A stretch of 64,000 nt of DNA, taken from positions 152,799 through 216,798 of the forward strand of contig NZ_CANLRL010000009.1 of NCBI RefSeq assembly GCF_947493595.1, written 5' to 3'. Position numbers and translations under genes: made by a program. Source of the DNA: an uncultured Shimia sp. (lineage in GTDB: Bacteria; Pseudomonadota; Alphaproteobacteria; Rhodobacterales; Rhodobacteraceae). How positions within the stretch are numbered: the first letter of the stretch is position 1; each line of letters begins with the position of its first letter. Shown here piece after piece: positions 25,281-34,430 of the stretch. The notes under the pieces were generated by a model that saw only the letters and a program-made list of their open reading frames with translations, did no database searches and was not told the DNA's origin.

Positions 25281-27683
25281 TCACAGCAGGAAATTGCTTT
25301 CATCCAGATCGCTGGGATCAACGGACTTGAGGATCAGCCTGTCACCGCTATCCCCGCCGGTCAGACTGCTGAGATCGATGACGGTGGCCCATCCCTGATC
25401 TTGGATGTGGGCCGCAAGATCGCTGTATTGAAGGCCGTAGCTGCTGAGGTCGATGACGTCATGGTCAACCTCAAAGTCATGGATCATGTCGCGGCCGCCG
25501 CCCGCCTGGGTGACAAAAGTGTCGGCATCGCCGTCTTTCCACCAATTGCCGCCCCAAAGATGATCGTTGCCGCTGCCTCCGTGAAGCGTGTCGGCACCGG
25601 TGCCGCCCACCAGCTTGTCGGTCCCAGACCCGCCATCAAGCGAGTCGTCTCCAATGCGCCCGTGCAGGAAATCCCGCCCGGCATTGCCGTAGCCCACATC
25701 ATCGCCGGCACCAAGGATGAGCTTATCCTCTCCAGCACCACCAGCCGCGGTGTCATCTCCTGAGCCGCCAAACACCTGGTCGTTGCCGCTGTCACCATAC
25801 AACAAGTCGTCATCTTTGCCTCCTTGCAAAGTGTCGTCGCCGCCGCCGCCGTGAAGGGTGTCGTCCCCGTCACCGCCACGCAGCTTGTCGTTGCCACCCT
25901 CGGTGCCAGTAATGGCAGGCTCACGTATCAGCACACTGCCGTCCGGATCTACCGGTGCAAATGGATCAGGTGCGCGCGGATCCACCGCGCCGTCATTGCT
26001 GCCAGTGCTTTGCGCTTCGGCCATGAACTCGGCATAGGCCGCGCCATCAGCCCAGTCGACCTCTACACGGTAGATAGCTCCGGAGGCACCGGTGCCGCCG
26101 TCCAGATCATGGTCGCCCCGGTTCAAGCCAAAATAGAGATTTCCGTCCCCATCCAGAAAGACTGCGCCGTAGGCCCCTTTGGGCATTCCGGCTGTCATCC
26201 CGTCTTCATAGAGCGTGGCAGTGATGTCGACCGACGTGATTTGCGGCGCGCCGCCATCGGGCACATCCGACATGTCGATGCGATGCACTGCTCCTGCCTC
26301 GCCATTTCGTCCGGGGGATTCCACCGCATAAAAAGCACCGTCCTTGGCGTTATATGCCACGTCATAGGCGCGGCCACCAAACAGGCCATTGGGCAGGTCA
26401 AAACTTGTCGCCACCGGATTGCCGCTTCCATCCAAAGCGTTCACGTCAATCATCGTGACGCGGTTCAGGCTGCTCTGGAAAGTCCAGAGGTTGCCTGTGT
26501 CATCAAAATCGCCAACGTAGTCCGCAACGGGCGTTTCACCCACCCGATAGGCATGGCCCTCGGCATCCACCATGACAAGGTCACGGATCGAGACAGGATT
26601 GCCAAGTGCATCCACTCCGTTGGCCTTGGCGATGCCATAAATCAGGTCGTCTTCGGTGTTGAAGCCAATGGCATTGATCCGCAGGCCGGTTGGGTCTCCG
26701 GCGACTTCATATTGCTCGGTTTCCGGATCAAACACGTTTAATTGCCCGTCGATCATCTGGAACAGTTTGGATTGTCCGGGGGCGAAGGCTGCCACCTCAA
26801 CGCTATCTCCACCAAGGCTGACCTCCTTGAGGTAGCTGAAGATCGGCCCGTCCATATTGATGTCCGGTCCGCTGTTTTCCGGCGGCACCTCACGCAGGGT
26901 CAATCCGCCCGCGTCACCGCTGCCTCTCACCTCAAACGTATGGGTTTCAAACACGCCGGATGTGGTGGAGGCGGTGCCAATGACCTCACCATTCCACAAT
27001 ACCTCAACGCTGCCACTGGTGGCGCCCCCCGCCAGGTTGGCCGCCATCTCGAAGCTGATGGTATAGGTGTCTCCGGTTTGCGTGGCGACGGATTGCGACA
27101 ACGCGCCTTCTGCGTCCACATGCCAACCGGCCTCGGCGAGCTGCCCCAATGTTGCGGCGCCTTTTGCGCTATCAGCAAGCAGATTGCCGTTTTTCAGATC
27201 GCCATAGACCAGATCATCGCCGCTTCCCGCATTCACGGTGTCCGCGCCAAGGCCGCCCTGGGCCAGGTCATCACCAGATTCCAGGTTGAGCACATCGTTG
27301 CCCGCGCCGCCGTCCACGGTGTCGCGCCCGGTGCCCGCGTTCACGGTATCCGCACCAGCCCCGGACAACAGGCTGTCATTGCCCCCGTTGCCCAGCACAA
27401 CGTCATCCCCTGCGCCTGTGCTAATCACATCATCATACGCGCGATTTTCGGCATCTCCGTTGCGCACAATGGCATCCGGATTATACACCCACCGCCCGTC
27501 AACAAAGACCCACTCGCGCCCAACCATATCACCCGCGACAAGGTCATTGCCGTCCCCGGAGGTCAGCGTGTCGCTGCCGGCATGCCCGTTGACACTGTCA
27601 ACGCCGTCGCCCGTGGTGATGCTGTCATCGCCGGTTGTGCCCACAACTGGAGTGACCGGCGACTGCGGCTCGTTCTCTGACAT
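25281..27683 (-). CDS. RTX (hemolysin-type calcium-binding repeat) protein
   Basis: An 800-residue acidic protein with no N-terminal signal peptide. Residues 10-160 hold degenerate RTX-like repeats (TTGDDSITTGDGVDSVNG ... GNGGNDSLLSGAGADTVNAG). A beta-rich middle region (about 230-560) reads like a propeller of the DUF6923 type (INAIGFNTEDDLIYGIAKAN ... YDVAYNAKDGAFYAVESPG). Residues 600-740 are classical GGxGxDxLxGG nonapeptide repeats that would fold as calcium-bound beta-rolls. The end DFEVDHDVIDLSSYGL ... DRLILKSVDPSDLDESNFLL is the usual C-terminal type I secretion region with a hydrophobic tail. The ATG at 27683 follows AAAAGGTAA. The exporter genes directly behind it make it a dedicated type I substrate. 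Its activity is unknown. Confidence 0.9.
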   Translation of the reverse strand: MSENEPQSPVTPVVGTTGDDSITTGDGVDSVNGHAGSDTLTSGDGNDLVAGDMVGREWVFVDGRWVYNPDAIVRNGDAENRAYDDVISTGAGDDVVLGNGGNDSLLSGAGADTVNAGTGRDTVDGGAGNDVLNLESGDDLAQGGLGADTVNAGSGDDLVYGDLKNGNLLADSAKGAATLGQLAEAGWHVDAEGALSQSVATQTGDTYTISFEMAANLAGGATSGSVEVLWNGEVIGTASTTSGVFETHTFEVRGSGDAGGLTLREVPPENSGPDINMDGPIFSYLKEVSLGGDSVEVAAFAPGQSKLFQMIDGQLNVFDPETEQYEVAGDPTGLRINAIGFNTEDDLIYGIAKANGVDALGNPVSIRDLVMVDAEGHAYRVGETPVADYVGDFDDTGNLWTFQSSLNRVTMIDVNALDGSGNPVATSFDLPNGLFGGRAYDVAYNAKDGAFYAVESPGRNGEAGAVHRIDMSDVPDGGAPQITSVDITATLYEDGMTAGMPKGAYGAVFLDGDGNLYFGLNRGDHDLDGGTGASGAIYRVEVDWADGAAYAEFMAEAQSTGSNDGAVDPRAPDPFAPVDPDGSVLIREPAITGTEGGNDKLRGGDGDDTLHGGGGDDTLQGGKDDDLLYGDSGNDQVFGGSGDDTAAGGAGEDKLILGAGDDVGYGNAGRDFLHGRIGDDSLDGGSGTDKLVGGTGADTLHGGSGNDHLWGGNWWKDGDADTFVTQAGGGRDMIHDFEVDHDVIDLSSYGLQYSDLAAHIQDQGWATVIDLSSLTGGDSGDRLILKSVDPSDLDESNFLL

Positions 27684-27750
27684 ACCCGAATTACCTTTTA
27701 CCAAAACACAGCGAACATTCTGCGAACAAATGGTTAAGAAAAGGTAAGGG

Positions 27751-28152
27751 TCAGCCGACTCCGCGACATGTTTCTAGCCCCGAAAAAATGCCCTCGCATT
27801 TTCGCGCCTCAAAATGGCTCGCTCCGAAAACGGGTATCGCAATAAGCCCAAGCAACACGAAGGCCAAGGCGCTGTCATACCAGCGCAGCCGCGTGGCGCG
27901 CACAACACGTACCCACGCATACATTGGCCACAGGTAGGCAAAAAACGTCACCGCGCGGAGGGCAGTTCGCCCCTCTGCAGGCACATCCAGTGACACAGTC
28001 ATCAGTATGGCAAAAAGGACCACCGCAAGACCACTTTCCGCGGCATATCTTTTTGCAACGCCATTGTGCCAAAGACGCACCAAGCTCAAGCCCGCAGCAG
28101 TAAGTGGTAAAGCGATCAGCAACAGCAAAAACAGGACGCCACCTGGGGTCAC
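27751..28152 (-). CDS. Small membrane protein of unknown function
   Basis: A 133-residue protein with four predicted membrane segments: GVLFLLLLIALPLTAAGLSLV, SGLAVVLFAILMTVSLDV, AVTFFAYLWPMYAWVRVV and SALAFVLLGLIAIPVFGA. The C-terminus FEARKCEGIFSGLETCRGVG has two Cys residues. I do not recognise a family. Its start overlaps the mlaF stop by four bases (28149-28152), so it is the last gene of the alr-mlaE-mlaF unit and may work with the Mla-type transporter. Confidence 0.7.
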   Translation of the reverse strand: MTPGGVLFLLLLIALPLTAAGLSLVRLWHNGVAKRYAAESGLAVVLFAILMTVSLDVPAEGRTALRAVTFFAYLWPMYAWVRVVRATRLRWYDSALAFVLLGLIAIPVFGASHFEARKCEGIFSGLETCRGVG

Positions 28153-28895
28153 CGCACCGCCTCAATCGGCCCCTCTGCGGATCCTGAAATAAACTGCGTC
28201 AGATAGGGATCGCCGCTGGCGTCCATCTGGCTAACCGGGCCGGTCCATTGGATCACCCCGCCATGCAGCATCGCCACGTTATCGGCAATCGCTCGTACTG
28301 AGCTCATGTCATGGGTGATGGTCATGGCCGTTGCACCCATCTCCACCACAATCTCGCGGATCAAGTCATTGATCACACCGGACATAATGGGATCAAGACC
28401 GGTGGTGGGCTCATCAAAAAAGATGATCTCCGGCTCTGCTGCAATCGCACGAGCCAGCCCCACACGTTTCTGCATCCCGCCGGACAGCTCAGACGGATAA
28501 AGATCCGCCACATCAGGCGTCAATCCCACCCGGCGCAGCTTCTCAATGGCGATCTCGCGCGCTTCTTCCTTGGGCCGTTTCAGACTGCCCCGCAGCAGGC
28601 GGAATGCCACGTTTTGCCAAACGGTCATACTGTCAAACAGCGCGCCGCCCTGAAACAACATGCCAAACCGTGCGAGAAAGGCATCACGATCTCCTTGGGT
28701 GGCGTTCTGCCCATCCACGGTGATGGTGCCGCTGTCCGGCGTAATCAACCCCAACACCGATTTCAACATCACCGATTTCCCGGTGCCGGACCCGCCGATG
28801 ATCACCATCGAACTGCCCTTGGCAATCTCGAGGTTCACCCCTTGCAGCACCCGTTTGGGGCCAAAGCGTTTATGCACGTTGTCAAACTGGATCAT
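28149..28895 (-). CDS. mlaF: Phospholipid ABC transporter ATP-binding protein MlaF
   Basis: A 248-residue ABC ATPase of the Mla family, which moves phospholipids between the inner and outer membranes. It has Walker A GGSGTGKSVMLKSVLGL, the Mla-type Q-loop MLFQGGALFDSMTVWQNV, signature LSGGMQKRVGLARAI, Walker B IIFFDEPTTGLDPIMSGVI and ITHDMSSVRAIAD. It overlaps both neighbours by four bases (mlaE upstream, the small membrane protein downstream), giving strict translational coupling. No MCE-domain partner (MlaD) gene is in the window. Confidence 0.93.
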   Translation of the reverse strand: MIQFDNVHKRFGPKRVLQGVNLEIAKGSSMVIIGGSGTGKSVMLKSVLGLITPDSGTITVDGQNATQGDRDAFLARFGMLFQGGALFDSMTVWQNVAFRLLRGSLKRPKEEAREIAIEKLRRVGLTPDVADLYPSELSGGMQKRVGLARAIAAEPEIIFFDEPTTGLDPIMSGVINDLIREIVVEMGATAMTITHDMSSVRAIADNVAMLHGGVIQWTGPVSQMDASGDPYLTQFISGSAEGPIEAVR

Positions 28896-29677
28896 GAGGC
28901 AAAGAACAGGCTTGTGAGGATAAAGTTGGCGGCCAGGATCATCACCGCGGCGGCTTGCACAGAGCTTTTGGTGGCGCGGCCCACGCCTTGCGCACCGCGG
29001 CCAGAATGCATGCCCGCGTAGCAGCCCATCACGGCAGCTATCCCGCCAAACACCGAGCCTTTCACAAGGCTCGACACAATATCGTTGAGTTGCAGGAAGT
29101 CGGCGGTGTTGCGGATGTAGGTTGCTGGGTTGAACCCCAAGGTTTCCGTCGCGACCAGAAAACCACCATAGATGCCAACGATATCGCCAATGCCCACCAG
29201 CGCAGGCACCACCAAAATGGCGGCCATCACACGCGGGGCGACAAGGTATTTCATCGGATGGGTCGACAGGGTCACCAGAGCGTCAATCTGCTCGGTCACC
29301 TTCATGGTGGCAATCTCAGCAGCAATCGAGCTTGTGACCCGTGCGGCCACCATCAGGCCCACCAAGACGGGGCCGAGTTCGCGCACCATGCCAATCGCCA
29401 CAATCTGCGGCACAACGCTTTCCACCGAAAACCGGGAGCTGCCGTCATAGATTTGCAAAGCCAGTGCGCCGCCGGTGAAAATCGCGGTCAAACCGACCAC
29501 CGGCAGGCTCAGCCAGCCAATGTTGAACAATGCGCTGAGAAACTCGCGGCCATAGAACGGCGGGCGGAAAATATGGCTCAGCGCGCCCCAGACAAACAGC
29601 ACAACCTCCCCAAAAGAAGTGAACAACGCGATCATGCTGCGCCCAATGGCATTTAAAGGAGCCACGATCAGCTTCAT
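28892..29677 (-). CDS. mlaE: Phospholipid ABC transporter permease MlaE
   Basis: A 261-residue permease of the MlaE family. Typical blocks are [65 protein letters not shown], and [28 protein letters not shown]. There are five or six hydrophobic segments. It is encoded between alr and mlaF with ATGA overlaps on both sides. Confidence 0.94.
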   Translation of the reverse strand: MKLIVAPLNAIGRSMIALFTSFGEVVLFVWGALSHIFRPPFYGREFLSALFNIGWLSLPVVGLTAIFTGGALALQIYDGSSRFSVESVVPQIVAIGMVRELGPVLVGLMVAARVTSSIAAEIATMKVTEQIDALVTLSTHPMKYLVAPRVMAAILVVPALVGIGDIVGIYGGFLVATETLGFNPATYIRNTADFLQLNDIVSSLVKGSVFGGIAAVMGCYAGMHSGRGAQGVGRATKSSVQAAAVMILAANFILTSLFFAS

Positions 29678-30711
29678 GAAGACTTGTACCGGCGTTGATA
29701 GCGTTGGCCCATTGAGGTCAGGATTTCATAGCCGATGGTGCCGGCCGCATCCGCCAATGTGTCCACCGACTGATGTTGCCCAAGCAATTCCACCTCACGG
29801 GGAATGTCAGACAGATCGGTCACGTCGATGCCAATCAGGTCCATGGAAATCCGGCCAATCAACGGGCAGCGATCTTCGCCAGCAAAAGTGGCAACCTTGC
29901 CGCTCATCGCCCGCAAAAGGCCATCGGCATAGCCCGCCGCAAGGGTGGCGACTTTGCTGTCGCGTTCGGCAATCCAGGCATTGCCATAGCCCACGCTTTC
30001 ACCTTCGGCCACGTCGCGCACTTGAATCACCGGAAGGCGTAGGCTGGCCACAGGGGTGGCATCCACAAACGGCATTCCCCCATACAGACCCACACCAGGG
30101 CGGGTCAGGTCAAAGTGATAGTCATCACCCAACAGTATCCCGCCCGTCGCGGCCAGCGAGCGCGGAATGTCCAACCCGTCCGTCATCTCTTTGAACGCAG
30201 CCAACTGCTTGGGGTTCATCGGGTGCTCTGGCTCATCGGCGCAGGCCAGATGCGACATGATCAAGGTTGGCCCGCGCTGCAACACCAGTTCTTTCACCGC
30301 TTCCCATTCCGGCGCTTCAAGGCCAAGCCGGTTCATGCCGGTGTCCAGCTGCACACCAAACGGATGTGCTGGCAGCGCCTCGACATGGCGTACAATCTGA
30401 TCCACCGAATTCAGCATCGGGGTCAGGTGCATGTCGCTGATCATATCGGTGTCACCGCGCATATGACCGCCAAAGATGTTGATCTCCGGGTCCGGGCCGA
30501 CAGCCTGACGCAGGCTTGCGCCTTCTTCGGCAGCGGCGACAAAAAAGCGGGTCACACCGGCGCGCATCAAAGCCCGCGCCACGCGGTCCGCGCCCAGTCC
30601 GTATCCGTCGGCTTTCACCACCGCGGCGGTGGTCACTTCCGTCTGTGCATCCAGCGCCCGCCAGTTGTTGATCAGGGCGTCGAGGTCGATTGTCAAAGTT
30701 GCAGTAGCCAT
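29674..30711 (-). CDS. alr: Alanine racemase
   Basis: A 345-residue PLP enzyme that makes D-alanine for peptidoglycan. The PLP lysine is Lys33 in [13 protein letters not shown]. The C-terminal beta domain holds the catalytic Tyr block [10 protein letters not shown], and [18 protein letters not shown] is present. The ATG at 30711 ([20 protein letters not shown]) is the family's usual start; the frame extends 57 residues upstream through the intergenic region without similarity. It leads the alr-mlaE-mlaF operon. Upstream (30712-30925) lies one copy of the 45-bp repeated element. Confidence 0.95.
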   Translation of the reverse strand: MATATLTIDLDALINNWRALDAQTEVTTAAVVKADGYGLGADRVARALMRAGVTRFFVAAAEEGASLRQAVGPDPEINIFGGHMRGDTDMISDMHLTPMLNSVDQIVRHVEALPAHPFGVQLDTGMNRLGLEAPEWEAVKELVLQRGPTLIMSHLACADEPEHPMNPKQLAAFKEMTDGLDIPRSLAATGGILLGDDYHFDLTRPGVGLYGGMPFVDATPVASLRLPVIQVRDVAEGESVGYGNAWIAERDSKVATLAAGYADGLLRAMSGKVATFAGEDRCPLIGRISMDLIGIDVTDLSDIPREVELLGQHQSVDTLADAAGTIGYEILTSMGQRYQRRYKSS

Positions 30712-30823
30712 GACGGTGTTTGTTGACGTCTGACCCCGCGAGGTCAAGGCCAAAGGCGGTGCGTTTTTCCCCGTTGCTGCGAACTGTGGCTTAACAATTG
30801 CCGATTGCGGCGGGTCGAAAATA

Positions 30824-30868
30824 CGCACCTCTGCAAAACAGTCGTGATACAGACGCAATACCGACGTG
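30824..30868 (+). repeat. 45-bp phased repeat element, copy A
   Basis: Starts CGCACCTCTGCAAAACAGTC. It matches copy B at 39 of 45 positions and copy C at 37 of 45, with no gaps. Inside it AACAGTC, TACAGAC and TACCGAC start at element positions 14, 25 and 36, exactly 11 bp apart. It lies between the dnaB stop and the alr start, reading away from alr, about 113 bases upstream of the alr ATG. Confidence 0.75.
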
Positions 30869-30925
30869 CAAATCGCCGCCAAAACCGCAAGTTAACGCGG
30901 CGATTCGAAAGCGCTTGGTTGCGGC

Positions 30926-32413
30926 TTAAAACTCCTCGCCGCCGCCTTGCTGCCAAGGCTGCACAAGGTTGCCAAAACGGGTGTATTGCCCTTCAAACGA
31001 CAGCTCCACTGTCCCAATGGGACCGTGACGCTGCTTACCAAGGATCACCTCGGCTTTGCCGTGCAAACGCTCCATGCGTTCTTGCCATGCGGCCATCTCA
31101 TCAAGCCGGTCATCAGACGGTTTTTCCCGCTCCACATAGTACTCTTCGCGGAACACAAACATCACCACATCAGCATCCTGCTCAATCGAGCCAGATTCCC
31201 GCAAGTCACTGAGTTGTGGGCGTTTATCGTCTCGGCTTTCCACCGTACGTGACAGCTGGGAGAGGCCGATCACCGGAATATTGAGCTCCTTGGCAATCGC
31301 CTTCATACCCATGGAAATCTCACCAATCTCCTGCACACGGTTGTCGGCCGTACCGCGACACAGCTGCAAATAGTCGATGATCAGCAGGTCCAACCCATGT
31401 GTCCGCTTAAGGCGTCGCGCCCGCGCTGCGAGCTGCGCAATGGGTAGGGCAGGGGTGTCATCGATGAACAGCGGACAAGCCTCAAGATCCTTTGCCGCTT
31501 GAACAAATCGGCGGAATTCCTCTTCGGTCATGTCGCCTTTTCGGATCTGTTCAGACGGGATTTCAGCCGCCTCAGACAAGATACGCGCCGCCAATTGTTC
31601 AGCCGACATTTCGAGGCTACAGAAGGCCACCACGCCGCCTTCAACCGCGCCCTCGCTGCCATCTGGTTTGACGCCTTTTTTATAAGCCTTTGCCACGTTA
31701 AACGCGAGGTTGGTTGCCAGCGATGTTTTGCCCATCGACGGACGTCCCGCGAGGATCAAAAGGTCCGACGGGTGCAAGCCGCCAAGCTTCTTATCAAGAT
31801 CGACCAAACCGGTGGAAATTCCGGCCAAACCTCCGTCTCGCTGGTAGGCCGCATTAGCGGTGTTCACCGCTTGGGTCACCGCTTTCAAAAAGCTGACATA
31901 ACCGCGCTCAGAAGTGCCCTGCTCTGACAGTTTGTAAAGCGCCTGTTCCGCCTCAACAATCTGCTCTTTTGGCTCAAGCTTGATGTCTGCTTTCTTGGCT
32001 TTCGATGCAATGTTGTTGCCCAGATCAATCAACTCACGGCGCATCGCCATATCGTAGATCATTTGCGCGTAATCGGCTGCAGCAAAAGAAGAAATTGCCG
32101 ATCCGGCCAAACGCACAAGGTAGGCGGGGCCACCCAGTTCAATCAGCCCTGGATCGTCTTCCAGAAAGGCTTTCAGCGTAACCGGTGAGGCGAGATTGTT
32201 CTTGGCAATTCGGGCGGCGGCAATCTCATAAATCCGCGAGTGCACAGGCTCATAGAAATGGGACGAATTGATCACCGACGCCACGCGATCAAAGATGTCA
32301 TTGTTGGTCAGAATGGCACCCAGAAGCTGTTGCTCAGCCTCGATGGAGTGCGGTAGCGCCTCAATTTCTGCTGCTGCGGTTTCGCCCGAATTGATGCTCG
32401 CGATTTCGTTCAT
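30926..32413 (-). CDS. dnaB: Replicative DNA helicase
   Basis: The 495-residue hexameric helicase of the replication fork. The N-terminal domain begins ALPHSIEAEQQLLGAILTNNDIFDRV. The RecA-like domain has Walker A GRPSMGKTSLATNLAFN, the DnaB motifs FCSLEMSAEQLAARIL and LIIDYLQLCRG, and VIGLSQLSRTVESRDDKRPQLSDLRESGSIEQDADVVMFVFREEYY. I chose the ATG at 32413 (MNEIASINSGETAA) over the frame start at 32434. A hairpin and pyrE lie upstream on the same strand. Confidence 0.96.
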   Translation of the reverse strand: MNEIASINSGETAAAEIEALPHSIEAEQQLLGAILTNNDIFDRVASVINSSHFYEPVHSRIYEIAAARIAKNNLASPVTLKAFLEDDPGLIELGGPAYLVRLAGSAISSFAAADYAQMIYDMAMRRELIDLGNNIASKAKKADIKLEPKEQIVEAEQALYKLSEQGTSERGYVSFLKAVTQAVNTANAAYQRDGGLAGISTGLVDLDKKLGGLHPSDLLILAGRPSMGKTSLATNLAFNVAKAYKKGVKPDGSEGAVEGGVVAFCSLEMSAEQLAARILSEAAEIPSEQIRKGDMTEEEFRRFVQAAKDLEACPLFIDDTPALPIAQLAARARRLKRTHGLDLLIIDYLQLCRGTADNRVQEIGEISMGMKAIAKELNIPVIGLSQLSRTVESRDDKRPQLSDLRESGSIEQDADVVMFVFREEYYVEREKPSDDRLDEMAAWQERMERLHGKAEVILGKQRHGPIGTVELSFEGQYTRFGNLVQPWQQGGGEEF

Positions 32414-32506
32414 GTCTGTCCCCAAATGCCCCACCCGGCTGGTTCTAAACCAGCGGTCTCAAACTGGGCAACTTGTATGTTTTTGTGGATCGCCTGTGGA
32501 TAACTT

Positions 32507-32535
32507 CGCCCGCCCTGATATTGTCAGGGCGGGCG
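32507..32535. terminator. Perfect 12-bp hairpin between pyrE and dnaB
   Basis: CGCCCGCCCTGA (32507-32518) pairs perfectly with TCAGGGCGGGCG (32524-32535) around TATTG. It lies 72 bases after the pyrE stop and 94 bases before the dnaB start, so it probably ends the pyrE transcript. No long T-run follows in either direction. Confidence 0.6.
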
Positions 32536-32606
32536 TTGTTGCGTCAACATCTTGTGTCGTTGCGGCGGTTCAGAGCCTCAACATGGTCGGTTTTCCGCCG
32601 AAAGGC

Positions 32607-33287
32607 TCAGGACCCCTTGCGAGCTTCTTGCCACGCGCGTGGGTCTTTGAGGAAGGTCTCCACTTCCGACAGTGTCTCTTCCGAAAACACACCCTGCGCC
32701 TTGGCTTCCGCCAGCACATCCCACCAGGTGCAGAGGTAGTGCAGCGCCACGCCGTGATCGCCCAGCGTCTTCTCGGTTTCCGGGAAGATGTCGTAGTAGA
32801 AAATCACCGCAGTATTGCCACAGGACGCGCCGGTCTCGCGGATTGCATCGACAAACGACAGCTTGGAGCCGCCGTCGGTGGTGAGGTCTTCCACCAGCAG
32901 CACGCGCTCGCCTTCGCTCATCGCGCCTTCGATACGGGCGTTTTTGCCGTAACCCTTTGGCTTCTTACGCACATAGGTCATTGGCAGCGCCATGCGCTCG
33001 GCCACCAGTGCGGCAAACGGGATGCCGGCGGTCTCACCACCGGCAATGTTGTCAAACGCTTCAAAGCCGGCTTCGCGCATCACGGTGACGGTCATAAAGT
33101 CCATCAAAGTCGCGCGGATACGCGGGAAAGAGATCAGCTTGCGGCAGTCGATATAGCTCGGGCTCGGCAGACCAGAGGCCAGCGTGTAGGGCTCATCGGT
33201 GTTGAAGTTCACAGCGCCAATTTCCAGCAGCATACGGGCTGTCAGGCGGGCAATTTCTTCTTTTGGCGGGAAGGCGGTTGGGATCAT
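32607..33287 (-). CDS. pyrE: Orotate phosphoribosyltransferase
   Basis: A 226-residue pyrimidine enzyme that makes OMP from orotate and PRPP. Seen are the PRPP motif [21 protein letters not shown], the entry block [41 protein letters not shown] and [17 protein letters not shown] with the catalytic lysines. It lies 27 bases downstream of pyrC and is almost certainly co-transcribed with it. Confidence 0.96.
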   Translation of the reverse strand: MIPTAFPPKEEIARLTARMLLEIGAVNFNTDEPYTLASGLPSPSYIDCRKLISFPRIRATLMDFMTVTVMREAGFEAFDNIAGGETAGIPFAALVAERMALPMTYVRKKPKGYGKNARIEGAMSEGERVLLVEDLTTDGGSKLSFVDAIRETGASCGNTAVIFYYDIFPETEKTLGDHGVALHYLCTWWDVLAEAKAQGVFSEETLSEVETFLKDPRAWQEARKGS

Positions 33288-33314
33288 TTTGATATCCTTT
33301 GGCAGCGGAAATTC

Positions 33315-34358
33315 TTAGTCAGCGACAGTCCAGAACACGTCATAGCCGGGATCAAATACGGTAACCGGTCCATTGGCGCTCTCGATTTTGTCTGGGAAGA
33401 CAGAGGCTTGGTCATTCTTCGCAAGCGTGATGGTTTCTTCGTTCACTGGCAGGTCGTAGAAGTTTGGACCATTGCGGGAGGCAAAGTCTTCCAGCTTGTC
33501 CAGCGCGCCATCTTCCTCAAACACATGCGCCAAAAGCGCCATGGTATTGGTCGCGGTGAAACAACCGGCGCAGCCACAAGCGCTTTCTTTGTCGCCATCC
33601 AGGTGCGGCGCACTGTCGGTGCCCAGGAAGAATCGCGCATCACCAGATGTCGCCGCCGCACGCAGTGCCAAACGGTGCTCTTCGCGTTTGGCCACAGGCA
33701 GGCAGTAGTAGTGCGGTTTGATCCCGCCCACGAGGATGTGGTTGCGGTTGATGATCAGGTGGTGCGTGGTGATTGTTGCGCCCAGATCGGTCGCATTGTC
33801 CTGCACATACGCAACACCGTCACTGGTTGTGATATGCTCCATAATCACGCGCAGGCCTGGCGTTGCCTTGCGAATTGGATCTAACACGCGGTCAATAAAA
33901 ATCGCTTCGCGGTCAAAAATATCGATGTCGTGGTCGGTGACCTCGCCATGGACGCACAGTGGCAGGCCGATCTCGGCCATTTTCTCCAGCGACGCGCGCA
34001 CGTTTTTGAAATCTGCAACGCCGCTGGCGGAGTTGGTGGTCGCACCGGCGGGGTAGAGTTTGACTGCTTTGATCAGACCGGTGGCATGGGCCGCTGCAAT
34101 ATCTTCCGGATCGCTGTCTTCAGTGAGGTACAGCGTCATCAACGGTTCAAAACTCATGCCGTCAGGCAGCGCGGCCATAATGCGATCTTTGTAGGCTGCG
34201 GCCTGCGCTCCGGTCACAACCGGCGGCACCAGGTTGGGCATGATGATCGCACGGCCAAAGTGGCGCGCGGTTTCAGGCAGGACGGCTTGCAGCATCGCGC
34301 CATCGCGCAGATGCAGATGCCAGTCATCGGGGCGGGCAATGGTCAGATTTTGGGTCAT
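33315..34358 (-). CDS. pyrC: Dihydroorotase
   Basis: A 347-residue class II dihydroorotase of pyrimidine synthesis. The metal-binding motif is [12 protein letters not shown] (His14 and His16). The carboxylated-lysine region is [19 protein letters not shown], with further ligands in LCVHGEVTD and VIMEHITT. The C-terminal end has [25 protein letters not shown] with the catalytic Asp. It forms a pyrC-pyrE unit. Confidence 0.96.
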   Translation of the reverse strand: MTQNLTIARPDDWHLHLRDGAMLQAVLPETARHFGRAIIMPNLVPPVVTGAQAAAYKDRIMAALPDGMSFEPLMTLYLTEDSDPEDIAAAHATGLIKAVKLYPAGATTNSASGVADFKNVRASLEKMAEIGLPLCVHGEVTDHDIDIFDREAIFIDRVLDPIRKATPGLRVIMEHITTSDGVAYVQDNATDLGATITTHHLIINRNHILVGGIKPHYYCLPVAKREEHRLALRAAATSGDARFFLGTDSAPHLDGDKESACGCAGCFTATNTMALLAHVFEEDGALDKLEDFASRNGPNFYDLPVNEETITLAKNDQASVFPDKIESANGPVTVFDPGYDVFWTVAD

Positions 34359-34430
34359 AGTCGCGGCTTACACAAAGCCGCGACCAGTGGCTAGTCTTTG
34401 TGCGCAAAACTTAGCGGTTTTGCGCCGGTT

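Noticed and set aside
25484..25924. Tandem DNA repetition that might suggest a CRISPR or satellite array
   Set aside because: The repetition is imperfect, in phase with codons, and encodes the GGxGxDxLxGG repeats of the RTX protein.
26230..26252. A partial match (CCGACGTGATTTGCGGCGC) to the end of repeat copy B
   Set aside because: It lies inside the RTX coding sequence, matches only the tail of the element and lacks the phased upstream heptamers. Probably chance.
32268..33884. Long plus-strand open frame across dnaB, pyrE and pyrC
   Set aside because: All three minus-strand genes are complete and conserved; the plus-strand frame spans several of them and has no family-like composition.
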